Shown here: one piece after another, positions 24,573-32,655 of the stretch
Position numbering within the stretch: the stretch's first letter is position 1
How the letters are laid out: each line of letters begins with the position of its first letter
From: Bacillus sp. 1780r2a1
GTDB lineage: Bacteria; Bacillota; Bacilli; Bacillales; Bacillaceae_H
NCBI GenBank assembly: GCA_024134725.1
Contig: CP099863.1
Location: 2,227,501 to 2,291,500, forward strand
Length of the DNA stretch: 64,000 bases
Direction: 5' to 3'
Position numbers and translations under genes: made by a program
The notes under the pieces: generated by a model
The model's input: only the letters and a program-made list of their open reading frames with translations
Databases searched by the model: none
Told to the model about the DNA's origin: nothing

Positions 24573-26912
24573 TTATTCCCTTCTAAATGTGAATTCCTCA
24601 TAATCTTCATCATAACTTAATTTAAATTGCAGGCCTTCTTGTGCACTAACAAACATTAATTCATTCTTTCTCTCGCCATGCTGCATTACTTTTTCAATGA
24701 ATTCAACAAATTGAATACAATCTTCTTTATCTTTTTTATTAGGTCGATAGCCTTTAGATAAATTCACCATCATTTGATATAACGGGTAGTCAACTTCTAT
24801 AAAAATAGGGTTCTCTTTGTTTTGATCACCATAAGCTAACAACATTGTTAAATAAAAGCGACTTAACACTTCTTCATTATTTACTTTTAAGTGTTTAAAA
24901 TGAGGATGAATCTTTAACTTTTGAGCAACCTGTATATTTTGATTAGATTTATCAATATAAACATAACCATCTTTAGGCTTCCCATTCCATAAGAAAATAG
25001 AATCTTTTAATAAGTCATACAACTCTCTTAGTCCACTGCGATTTCCTTTATTAAAATAATATAGAAATACCAGATAGCTTGTGTAGTTCGAATCCTTTGG
25101 CGTTAATTCCTGATTTTTAGGTACAAACAATAAAAATCTAATTAAAGTCCGGTTAAGCAACTGTGCTGAAGCATTACTTAACTCTTGAAAACTTCCTAAA
25201 ACCCCAGCCTCTTCATTCCATGCTGCTACTTCTGTTAAATCTAGATATTCGTTAAAAGTCTCTTTAATATTCATTGAATTATTTAATTCTATTAAGATTT
25301 GATCAAACGTATTTAAACGTTTATGGATAGGATCAAGTTGAGTAATAGCCGCTAACAACGTTGAACGATCTTTACCGTCGAAAATTAAGTTCGGTAATAA
25401 TCTTTCTGTCTTCTCAAGAGTATCAGCATTAAAATAATCCGTATTTTTATCTGCTGGAACTAAAATATCATGAACAAAGTTAAGCAAGGCACGAGTTGAA
25501 ATAATTATCTTTTGTTTAATAATTACTTCTATTAGAAGGCTAACAATACGTTCACGTACTTTAGAATTCATAAGCAGCTCATAATTATCAATAAAAAATC
25601 CACTTATTTTATTTTGCTTATCTTTTTTATATGCTTGATAAAATGGATTATCGTCAGAATTCCTCACAATTCTTTCTAATAGTGCTGAGTAATAAGATGA
25701 TACAGGACCTTTTTCAGTTAGTTCAAATGGTTGATAATCACTAAAACTTATTAACTCAAAATATTCGTGATTTCGGTTCTCTGTTAATATAGAGTCTTCA
25801 AAAACTTTACAATCATGAATAAATTGAGATAGCTTATTAAAGTTTTCTTTTGCATATTTTGACTCAATAAAGTTATGAAGTACACCTAGATTAATTGCTA
25901 AGACAAGATTTTCTTGTGAACCATTTATATTCTCATCGTTAAAAGGCTTTAAAACTTCAGCTAATGTGTCCAATGAATTTTTCTCAGGGTCAAAACTCTC
26001 AGTCGCATCATTATGAATAATGAGTTTGCTCAGTAATTCAGGGTGTTTATGTTTCATATAAGCTAGTAAATGCGACTTGCCATCTCCAACACTACCACAT
26101 AAAAAAATTAACTTTGATTGACTAGTTTCACCAGAGGAACGTAACACTTTTTCTAAGTCATCTTCAATAGAACGCTTAACATGTAAATATTCTTTAAACG
26201 TGCTAAATTGATTGGAATTTTCAATAGCCTCTTGAGAAGATTCTTGTAACTTTGAGAGCTGAGTTAGAAGGTAACTTTCTCCTTCTTCAAGAGTAAAATC
26301 AAAGTCTAATGTACTACTTTTATTTTCTGCTTCTATTTTAGAAATCTTTTGATTAATCTCTACTTTTTCAGGAGTTTCTACAGCTGCAGCAGTAGCCTTT
26401 TGTGTTTCAAACCATGATGAAAATTTCTCTTCTAAACTAGATGTTAATCTCTCTTCTAATTTATGTACAATGTCGTCATTTGCTTTAGCTTGCGGTTGTG
26501 GAATTTTATATTTAGGTGCACGAAATGAATAGTCACCATAAACTTCCATAAACCAAACGGATACATCAAATAGCCTTCTATGCATTTTAAATGCTTTTTC
26601 TAAATCATATTCAATATAAGCATGTGATGCTTTATTTCCTAAATGCCTTATTGCATCAAAAGACCGAGCAATATCTTTAGTTAAAACCTCTTCTTTTTCT
26701 AAGTATTGAATTCGATCCACTAACCTTAAATGCTTCATACTATTTATGTCATCGTGTTGATTACCTATCTCTTCTAACAGTTCTTCAGAAAACACTCGAC
26801 CTTTCATCAATACAGCTTGAGGATCTTGATAAAATATATTTTCAATTTCTTCACAGATGTTTGCTAACTTAGGAAATTTATCTGCCAGAAATACAAAGTT
26901 ATTTGTTTCCAA
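24573..26912 (-). CDS. dptF: DptF-like P-loop protein with N-terminal DUF4145-like domain
   Basis: The start is best placed at TTG 26912, seven bases after AAAGGTGG, giving about 779 residues. The N-terminal part (LKGRVFSEELLEEI-like segment, FDAIRHLGNKASHAY and KAFKMHRRLFDVSVWFMEVYG) is the DUF4145 domain known from type I restriction HsdR subunits. After a variable linker comes the P-loop LIFLCGSVGDGKSHLLAYMKH near residue 275, followed by IIHNDATESFDP, the hallmark of DptF. DptF is otherwise often nearer 500 residues, so the DUF4145 fusion is notable. It is the first gene of the operon, with a palindrome at its promoter. Confidence 0.75.
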   Translation of the reverse strand: METNNFVFLADKFPKLANICEEIENIFYQDPQAVLMKGRVFSEELLEEIGNQHDDINSMKHLRLVDRIQYLEKEEVLTKDIARSFDAIRHLGNKASHAYIEYDLEKAFKMHRRLFDVSVWFMEVYGDYSFRAPKYKIPQPQAKANDDIVHKLEERLTSSLEEKFSSWFETQKATAAAVETPEKVEINQKISKIEAENKSSTLDFDFTLEEGESYLLTQLSKLQESSQEAIENSNQFSTFKEYLHVKRSIEDDLEKVLRSSGETSQSKLIFLCGSVGDGKSHLLAYMKHKHPELLSKLIIHNDATESFDPEKNSLDTLAEVLKPFNDENINGSQENLVLAINLGVLHNFIESKYAKENFNKLSQFIHDCKVFEDSILTENRNHEYFELISFSDYQPFELTEKGPVSSYYSALLERIVRNSDDNPFYQAYKKDKQNKISGFFIDNYELLMNSKVRERIVSLLIEVIIKQKIIISTRALLNFVHDILVPADKNTDYFNADTLEKTERLLPNLIFDGKDRSTLLAAITQLDPIHKRLNTFDQILIELNNSMNIKETFNEYLDLTEVAAWNEEAGVLGSFQELSNASAQLLNRTLIRFLLFVPKNQELTPKDSNYTSYLVFLYYFNKGNRSGLRELYDLLKDSIFLWNGKPKDGYVYIDKSNQNIQVAQKLKIHPHFKHLKVNNEEVLSRFYLTMLLAYGDQNKENPIFIEVDYPLYQMMVNLSKGYRPNKKDKEDCIQFVEFIEKVMQHGERKNELMFVSAQEGLQFKLSYDEDYEEFTFRRE

Positions 26913-26949
26913 TTCATGACCACCTTTAAAACTAAGCAATATATACTAA

Positions 26950-26986
26950 TCTACACTCTGTAGACTATTTCACTACTAATATTATA
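26950..26986 (-). promoter_or_regulatory. dptFGH promoter -10 and palindromic operator
   Basis: A TATAAT -10 box lies at 26981-26986 on the minus strand with no good -35. The perfect palindrome TCTACA-N3-TGTAGA (26950-26964) is centred about 17 bases downstream of the predicted start site, a position where a repressor would block transcription. No regulator gene is adjacent. Confidence 0.5.
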
Positions 26987-27084
26987 ACTTATCTTTTTAC
27001 ACGATCCTAGGAAAAAAGGAACATTTCTGGAATAAGAATAAACCCCTTAATATTATCCAATTCTTTTTTCTATTAATAAAAAAA

Positions 27085-27104
27085 GGAAGATATTTCAATC
27101 TCCC
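27085..27104 (-). terminator. Terminator of the 77-residue protein gene
   Basis: On the minus strand, GGGAGAT pairs with ATCTTCC (one G-U) and is followed by seven Ts. The stem overlaps the last codons of the gene. Confidence 0.65.
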
Positions 27105-27328
27105 TTAATCGTAAACCGTTCTCTCTTCTTCCCACTCTGCTGATCAAACTTTGCCTTCAGCGCTGCAAGCTCCGTATCTAATGTTTTCATAATGGTCGCA
27201 ACTTCTTGGTCCGTGTATTCGTAGTTATTTCTGTTTGCACAGTTTCCAAGCAGCTCCATTAAAGCAATAATTTTGTTTGTTCTAGCTTCCGCTACGCGGA
27301 TGAAGCGCTCGCTTTTTGTCTCTTTCAT
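27095..27328 (-). CDS. Conserved small protein of unknown function (SERFIRVAEARTNKI type)
   Basis: The 77-residue charged, helical protein begins MKETKSERFIRVAEARTNKII and contains LGNCANRNNYEYTDQEV, a pattern I recall from small Firmicute chromosomal and plasmid-borne proteins of unknown function. AGGAGAATATC precedes the ATG. It may bind nucleic acid, but nothing in the sequence proves it. It has its own terminator and sits between the dpt operon and the toxin locus. Confidence 0.65.
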   Translation of the reverse strand: MKETKSERFIRVAEARTNKIIALMELLGNCANRNNYEYTDQEVATIMKTLDTELAALKAKFDQQSGKKRERFTIKGD

Positions 27329-27565
27329 TGATATTCTCCTACCTAACTTTTTATCTATTTATTTACTTACCATTTAATATACGGAATGGAATAATTATAC
27401 TCAAGACTCAACTACTACATTTCACGTATAAATTAATGTATTTCATTTCTTTTTTTGTATTATATCGGAACATTTTCAAGGCTTTTGAATCAATTATTTT
27501 GATAAGTATTACATCTCTTTTAAAACTCCAGGATTAGTTCATGTTATGATGGATATAGTTTACGT

Positions 27566-27844
27566 ATGATGAAGCATGAGTTAAAAGAAATTATTAAAGA
27601 ATGTAATTTGTTAGTTAAAGCTGAACGCTTTGATGAATTAATGGAGTACTATACTGAGAATACTATTTTAGCAATCAAGCCGGGAAAGATAGATCGTGGA
27701 AAAGAGGGAATTAAGCGGGCATTCATTAAAATTGCTCAGCACTACAACCATACAATTGTTCCAAAAAAATCAAGATGTAACTGGCTATGCATCATTGATA
27801 ACTCATACGGAACATCATTAATTGGAAGTGAAGAGAAATTTTAA
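27566..27844 (+). pseudogene. Truncated NTF2/SnoaL-like (DUF4440) gene
   Basis: Residues 1-65 (LKEIIKECNLLVKAERFDELMEYYTENTILAIKPGKIDRGKEGIKRAF) are clearly a DUF4440/SnoaL-like NTF2 fold beginning. After HTIVPKKSR the sequence becomes CNWLCIIDNSYG and stops, with no trace of the family's second half (usual length 120-140). A run of seven As at the junction could be a frameshift, but the other frames do not restore the family pattern, so a deletion is more likely. Confidence 0.55.
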
Positions 27845-27861
27845 TACTTATGTTTACCATA

Positions 27862-27900
27862 AAAATCCCGCTATCAACTTTATGTTAATAGCGGGATTTT
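27862..27900. terminator. Bidirectional terminator
   Basis: AAAATCCCGCTAT and ATAGCGGGATTTT form a perfect 13-bp stem. It lies between the truncated DUF4440 gene and the converging toxin operon and can serve both. Confidence 0.85.
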
Positions 27901-27921
27901 CAACTTCTCTACTACTCTTCA

Positions 27922-28308
27922 TTACTTATAAGGTGGACCTTTCGGCACGTTCCCAAAAGGTGAAGTAGAATACATCATTTCTCTGTATGTAATCATCATG
28001 CTTTGGCTTTTTATTGCATCGACTTGTTCATTGTAAGATGAAACAAGCTTTTCAATTTCTTCTTCTACCGTTTCTAAAAGCGCAATGCTTTTTGTTTTTT
28101 GTTCCTTTGCTTCTTCTACAATCGCGTTTATTACTTTACCTTTGCTATCGTCTTCCACTACAATTTTCTGGATTTTCTTTTCCAATGCGTCGTCAATAGC
28201 GGCAATTTTATCCGTGAGCTCTGTAAATTGTTGGGTTCTATCCGTCAAGTCTTCTTGCGGCGAGACGCGCTCAAACATAAACGCTGTTTTGCTTTCAGTT
28301 CCTTCCAT
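27922..28308 (-). CDS. Small helical partner protein of the lipase-like toxin
   Basis: The 128-residue protein is almost entirely amphipathic helix (LTDRTQQFTELTDKIAAIDDALEKKIQKIV, then EEEIEKLVSSYNEQVDAIKSQ) with a proline-rich end (SPFGNVPKGPPYK). Its ATG lies three bases after the toxin stop codon and uses the toxin's last codons (GGAGG) as ribosome site, so the two are coupled. In type VII secretion, LXG toxins and the reverse-domain lipase TslA need small helical partners (Lap/Tla proteins) encoded next to them. This role is an inference from shape and position. Confidence 0.55.
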   Translation of the reverse strand: MEGTESKTAFMFERVSPQEDLTDRTQQFTELTDKIAAIDDALEKKIQKIVVEDDSKGKVINAIVEEAKEQKTKSIALLETVEEEIEKLVSSYNEQVDAIKSQSMMITYREMMYSTSPFGNVPKGPPYK

Positions 28309-28311
28309 CTG

Positions 28312-30234
28312 TTATCCTCCAGGCACATAGTTAAATAGAATACTAAGATCTCGGTCCTTGCTGAAAAGCTGTTCGATATTGGACTTTGCTGACTCTAAAA
28401 AGTCTTCGTTATCCGTCAAGCTTTTAGTTAAACCTTCCATCAAGTGAGAAATATCCATGCCGCTTAAACCGTTAAACTGTTCAGTTACTTCTACTTTATC
28501 AATTTGCACAGGTGAAAAGTAAGGTAAAAACACGTGCTTTCGTAAAAGCGGAAGCTGACCGCACGGGTTCGTTTCAATATTACGGATATCGCTAAGCACC
28601 TTTTGCTTTTGGTTTTCATAATCATCAATAATATGCTCTTGAAACCTTTCAGCAATTTTAGTGATATACGTTTTCTTTTTCTGAAGTTCCTGCTGTCCTT
28701 CTTGGTACATGCGCACCGCAGCCGAAATATTAACTTTAATTTCTTGGTTTCCACCAGTCATCAGCACCAAATCATTACCTAAATATCCTTGATTTTTAGA
28801 AGCACCTAGCGCATTTAACATCTCGACGATTCCGTGACTTGCAATAATTTCTTCCATAACTGACCCTAGCTCTTCATGTAATCGCTTAGCGCTTGCTTGC
28901 ATATTTTGCACTTCATGATAAATAGCAATAGCCGCATCCACATCACCAGCCATTACGTTAAACCCGCTGGCCATAGCTGCTTGCCCCGCATATGGACTGT
29001 ACTTGGTACCTTTCATCATTTCTTCTGACATCTTGCGGTTCTCGTCGATGCTATTAATTTTTTCTTTAATGATTTTTAATGACTTTTCAATGTTCGCAAG
29101 CTCTTCCACTGCGACTTGCTTCTGTGCGTTTGTAATATAGCCTGCGTTTTTCAATTCACCAAAAATCACATCTGCATTCGACGTGATGTTCGTAACCTTT
29201 TCAAGCAAAGGCGGCACTTTTTTATTGACGTCTGAAATCATGTCATCAAGGTCTTTGCTGAAATACGTGCCAACAGCAGCTCCTACTCCGTCGTTCATAA
29301 TTTTATCAACGACGTCCATATTCACACCCGTTAAGTCTTCAATCCCTTGATTGTTTCCACCGTTCTGAAATCCTTCTGCATAAACTAATGCAAAATCTTG
29401 TAAGCTTTTAACCTCTGAATCTGGAATTTTGTCAATAATGGCTTTTAGACCTGGCTTGTCAGGATTCGTATCAATCATGGTGACATCACCCAATGTGAAA
29501 AAACCTCGAATATTTGCCAGGGCGTTCAATGGATCATCAGAAGAAATAACCTGGTGAATCACCGTACCTTTTTCTTTATAATACGCTTCTGCGAAAGTTT
29601 TAAGTTCGTCTTGAGGCAGAGAGTAGATGGCTTTAGAATCTGCTAAACTTATGTTGAATTTTTCTTTCACTGCTTCTCTAAACTCAAAATCTCTTTGGTA
29701 GAGTTGAAAATATGTTGACTGCGCACCGTTGACGCTATAAATTTCGTCAAAGTTTTCAGTTAGCAATTGTGACACAGTGTTATTATTGTGAGCTAATGAA
29801 TGTGATAAGCCAATGGTACTAGAAATATCTTCTATTGATTCCTTTTTTTTAAACTCTTTCTGTGCTTCCTTTACAAAGATTTCCGTACTCTTTGCTTGGC
29901 TAGTGTCTATCCCAGCCTGCATTGCTCGTAGGTTATACAGCCAATCGTCAGTGTCCGTTGTCCCTTGAGATACTACGTACATTTCGTTTACGTCCTGCTC
30001 TTTGGAATAGATGTGTATAGCCGTTCCATCGTATGAAGAATTATTATATTTATTTACTCGATCAAATTCAGAAGAGCGCACAACGCTTATTTCACCTTTT
30101 AAGGGTTTACCTGTTTCTTCAATATAAATCCGCTGTACTTCTCGGACAAACTCTTCTTTACTTATATCCTTGTAACCTAAGTCTGTAATTCTTAACCATA
30201 GTTCATTTGTTTTTACAAGTTGGTTATCACTCAT
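28312..30234 (-). CDS. Lipase-domain toxin with C-terminal helical targeting region (DUF6792/TslA-like)
   Basis: In this 640-residue protein, residues 1-270 form an alpha/beta-hydrolase-like domain. VVSQGTTDTDDWLYNLRA (88-105) is the oxyanion/lipase-3 type segment, LSHSLAHNN holds the presumed nucleophile Ser146, and SSDDPLNAL (231-239) offers the acid. Residues about 330-640 are helical with coiled-coil stretches, like the C-terminal export region of TslA, the reverse-arranged type VII lipase toxin of Staphylococcus aureus. There is no N-terminal signal peptide. The preceding lipoprotein gene ends directly at its start (TAA ATG), so immunity and toxin are coupled. The T7SS machinery is not in the window. 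Enzyme activity is inferred. Confidence 0.65.
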   Translation of the reverse strand: MSDNQLVKTNELWLRITDLGYKDISKEEFVREVQRIYIEETGKPLKGEISVVRSSEFDRVNKYNNSSYDGTAIHIYSKEQDVNEMYVVSQGTTDTDDWLYNLRAMQAGIDTSQAKSTEIFVKEAQKEFKKKESIEDISSTIGLSHSLAHNNNTVSQLLTENFDEIYSVNGAQSTYFQLYQRDFEFREAVKEKFNISLADSKAIYSLPQDELKTFAEAYYKEKGTVIHQVISSDDPLNALANIRGFFTLGDVTMIDTNPDKPGLKAIIDKIPDSEVKSLQDFALVYAEGFQNGGNNQGIEDLTGVNMDVVDKIMNDGVGAAVGTYFSKDLDDMISDVNKKVPPLLEKVTNITSNADVIFGELKNAGYITNAQKQVAVEELANIEKSLKIIKEKINSIDENRKMSEEMMKGTKYSPYAGQAAMASGFNVMAGDVDAAIAIYHEVQNMQASAKRLHEELGSVMEEIIASHGIVEMLNALGASKNQGYLGNDLVLMTGGNQEIKVNISAAVRMYQEGQQELQKKKTYITKIAERFQEHIIDDYENQKQKVLSDIRNIETNPCGQLPLLRKHVFLPYFSPVQIDKVEVTEQFNGLSGMDISHLMEGLTKSLTDNEDFLESAKSNIEQLFSKDRDLSILFNYVPGG

Positions 30235-30936
30235 TTATTGTTCACTTTCTTTCTTCTTTGAAAATTCAACTGAGGAAATTAACTTATATGCACGCTTTTT
30301 AAACTCTTTCTCGTCAGGACCACATGACTTTGGATTATCCATACAGCTTCCAGTATAAATAATCTCTACTCCCCCCCAGCCTTCCTTAGGATGGATGTAG
30401 GCACCGTAACCATATAAAACACCATTTTTCTTCGTAAATGGAGCTACGTACGTCACTTTTTCTTTGCCATCAATTCGGTCAAACTTCATCTCTTCACCTA
30501 TGTTATTTGTTAAGAACTCTTTAGCGTATTCAATTCCCGTTTCATCATTGAGTAGATTTTTTGTATACTGAATGCTAAGTTGCGCTTCCGCTTTATCATC
30601 ATACAGAAGACCTACCAGAAAAGATTCACCATTGTTACCATCTCGTGTATAACCAATCCCATCGATCTCTCCACCAGTTGGAAACAACATTTCATATACA
30701 CCCGTTTTGGATTCAAGCGTGTAGTATCCTTTTTCCGTTTCTTTTGTCGACTTGATCATTTCTCGCGTAAATTCATCTTGAAGGGCTCTTGTATTTGGCA
30801 ATTCCTCCACGGCCACTTCGCTCGGCTTCTGTTCTACTGGTTTTGTTTCGTTTGATTGTTCGTCACTCATTTGACACCCTCCTATGACAAAGCTACTGAG
30901 AAGTAAGGCTACAATTCCCTTTCGTTTTATGAACAT
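30235..30936 (-). CDS. Lipoprotein 1, putative TilA-like immunity protein directly before the toxin
   Basis: The 233-residue lipoprotein has signal peptide MFIKRKGIVALLLSSFVIGGC with lipobox VIGGC, so mature Cys21 is lipidated and the protein faces the cell surface. After a Ser/Glu/Pro spacer comes a conserved core: ALQDEFTREMIKSTKETEKGYYTLESKTGVYEMLFPTGG, DETGIEYAKEFLTNNIGE, and YGYGAYIHPKEGWGGVEIIYT, closing with paired Cys (CMDNPKSC). Its stop codon abuts the toxin ATG. CAGGAGGCACC precedes the start. A surface lipoprotein blocking an extracellular lipase toxin is the function expected by analogy with TilA; it is not demonstrated. Confidence 0.65.
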   Translation of the reverse strand: MFIKRKGIVALLLSSFVIGGCQMSDEQSNETKPVEQKPSEVAVEELPNTRALQDEFTREMIKSTKETEKGYYTLESKTGVYEMLFPTGGEIDGIGYTRDGNNGESFLVGLLYDDKAEAQLSIQYTKNLLNDETGIEYAKEFLTNNIGEEMKFDRIDGKEKVTYVAPFTKKNGVLYGYGAYIHPKEGWGGVEIIYTGSCMDNPKSCGPDEKEFKKRAYKLISSVEFSKKKESEQ

Positions 30937-30957
30937 CTGGTGCCTCCTACTTTCTTT

Positions 30958-31042
30958 CTATGTATACATTCTTCTATTATAGAAAAACTTGGTTAGTTTT
31001 TACATTGGGCTTTTTACTTAAAAATGGATTTTTTTAGGTTTT
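30958..31042 (-). promoter_or_regulatory. Promoter region of lipoprotein 1, duplicated upstream of lipoprotein 4
   Basis: On the minus strand a TATAAT box (30976-30981) is preceded at 17 bases by TGTAAA. About 70 bases around it are nearly identical to 33380-33450. The copies suggest a promoter-plus-gene cassette was duplicated. Confidence 0.6.
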
Positions 31043-31165
31043 TGGAACTATCATCATTTAATTCTTACAGAGTAAATTTACTTATGTATTCTAACTAATT
31101 TTCTTTTTATTTGGTTCTTACTCATCTTCATTTTGATTGAATTGTGCTAGTTCGAGTACTATCAT

Positions 31166-31867
31166 TTATTGTTTAACCTCCTTTTTGTTTAAGAATTCAA
31201 CCGAGGAAATTAACTTATACGCACGCTTTTTAAATGTTTCTTCTTGTGGATCACATGGCTTTGTTTTATCCGTACAACGTGTTGAGTATATAATTTGCAC
31301 ACCTCCCCATCCTTCATTAGGATGAATATAAGCACCATACCCATATGAGCCAAACTCTTTTGTCTTGAACGGTGCTACGTACGCCACTTTTCCTTTTCCA
31401 TCAATTCGGTCAAACGTCATGTTTTCACCTATATTATTCGTTAAAAACTCTTTAGCATATTCAATGCCAGTTTCGTCATTCGATAAAACGTTTGTATACT
31501 TAATCCTAAGCTCTGCTTCCTCTTTGTCATCATACATAATACCAGCTAAAAATGTTTCATTACTTTCACCTTTTCGCGTATAACCAATGCCATCAATTCC
31601 TCCACCAGTTGGAAACAACATTTCATACACACCGGTTTTGGATTCAAGCGTGTAATATCCTTTTTCCGTTTCTTTTGTCGATTTAATCATTTCTCGTGTA
31701 AATTCATCTTGAAGGGCTCTGGTATTTGGCAATTCCTCTGTCGCCACTTCGCTTGGCTTTTGGTCTAGGGACTTTGTTTCAATTGATTGTTCGTCACTCA
31801 TTTGACAGCCGCCTACGACAAGACTACTGAGAAGTACGAGTATGATTCGTTTTCGTTTTATGAGCAT
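31166..31867 (-). CDS. Lipoprotein 2 of the paralogous row
   Basis: From the ATG at 31867 (AGGAGGCACCAA upstream) the protein has 233 residues with lipobox VVGGC. The upstream in-frame extension (20 codons) runs through the ribosome site and into the end of lipoprotein 3, so it is not coding. The core block TEKGYYTLESKTGVYEMLFPTGG is the same as in copy 1, while the C-terminal part differs (STRCTDKTKPCDPQEETFKK). It belongs to the tandem block with copies 3 and 4. Probable surface immunity or decoy lipoprotein; exact role unknown. Confidence 0.65.
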   Translation of the reverse strand: MLIKRKRIILVLLSSLVVGGCQMSDEQSIETKSLDQKPSEVATEELPNTRALQDEFTREMIKSTKETEKGYYTLESKTGVYEMLFPTGGGIDGIGYTRKGESNETFLAGIMYDDKEEAELRIKYTNVLSNDETGIEYAKEFLTNNIGENMTFDRIDGKGKVAYVAPFKTKEFGSYGYGAYIHPNEGWGGVQIIYSTRCTDKTKPCDPQEETFKKRAYKLISSVEFLNKKEVKQ

Positions 31868-31910
31868 TTGGTGCCTCCTGATTTTATGTTTGTGTAATAA
31901 CGTGTAACAC

Positions 31911-32612
31911 TTATTTTTTAGCCTCATTTTTGTTTAAGAATTTTACTGAGGAAATCAACTTGTACGCACGCTTTTTAAACTCTTCCTCTTCAGGACCACA
32001 TGACTTAGGATCATCCATACAACTTCCAGTATAAATAATCTCTACTCCTCCCCATCCTTCATCTGGATGAATGTAAGCACCATAACCATACGAACCTGTT
32101 TCCTTTTTCTTAAACGGCGCTACATATGTAACTTTTCCTTTTCCATCAATTCGATTAAAGGTCATGTCTTCACCTATACTATTCGTTAGGAGTTCTTTGG
32201 CATATCCAATTCCCGTTTCATCATTCGATAGAACCGTTGTATACCTAACGCTAAGCTGTGCTTCTGTTTTATCGTTATACAGAATACCAGCTAAAAACGC
32301 CTCACTGCTTTCACTCTTTCGCGTATAACCAATGCCATCGATTTCTCCACCAGTTGGAAACAACATTTCATACACACCGGTTTTGGATTCAAGCGTGTAG
32401 TATCCTTTTTCCGTTTCTTTTGTCGACTTGATCATTTCTCGCGTAAATTCATCTTGAAGGGCTCTGGTATTTGGCAATTCCTCTGTCGCCACTTCTCTTG
32501 GCTTTTGGTCTAGGGACTTTGTTTTCTTTGATTGTTCGTCACTCATTTGACAGCCGCCTACGAATAGGCTACTGAGAAGTACGAGTATGATTCGTTTTCG
32601 TTTTATGAGCAT
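31911..32612 (-). CDS. Lipoprotein 3 of the paralogous row
   Basis: The 233-residue lipoprotein has lipobox FVGGC and the start at 32612 behind AGGAGGCACCAA. Its C-terminal half resembles copy 1 (TGSCMDDPKSCGPEEEEFKK), whereas copies 2 and 4 have the STxCTDKTKPCDPQEETFKK version. The two C-terminal types therefore alternate along the row, which suggests recombination between copies. The first half is nearly invariant. Surface location is inferred from the lipobox. Confidence 0.65.
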   Translation of the reverse strand: MLIKRKRIILVLLSSLFVGGCQMSDEQSKKTKSLDQKPREVATEELPNTRALQDEFTREMIKSTKETEKGYYTLESKTGVYEMLFPTGGEIDGIGYTRKSESSEAFLAGILYNDKTEAQLSVRYTTVLSNDETGIGYAKELLTNSIGEDMTFNRIDGKGKVTYVAPFKKKETGSYGYGAYIHPDEGWGGVEIIYTGSCMDDPKSCGPEEEEFKKRAYKLISSVKFLNKNEAKK

Positions 32613-32655
32613 TTGGTGCCTCCTGATTTTATGTTTGTGTAATAACGTGTAACAC

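Noticed and set aside
15137..26912. BREX, DISARM or type I R-M identity for the 15-27 kb island
   Set aside because: There is no PglX/PglZ, BrxA-C, DrmA-C, HsdM or HsdS protein; the HerA-type protein, the 461-residue middle subunit and the GSVGDGKSHLL protein fit Dpt better.
27566..27844. Simple frameshift at the seven-A run in the DUF4440 gene
   Set aside because: Neither alternative frame after the run restores the expected second half of the fold, so a deletion is more likely than a one-base slip.
31868..31927. Longer N-termini of lipoproteins 2, 3 and 4 giving overlapping genes
   Set aside because: The added codons translate the ribosome site AGGAGGCACCAA and the tail of the previous gene; the shorter starts give proper lipoprotein signal peptides.
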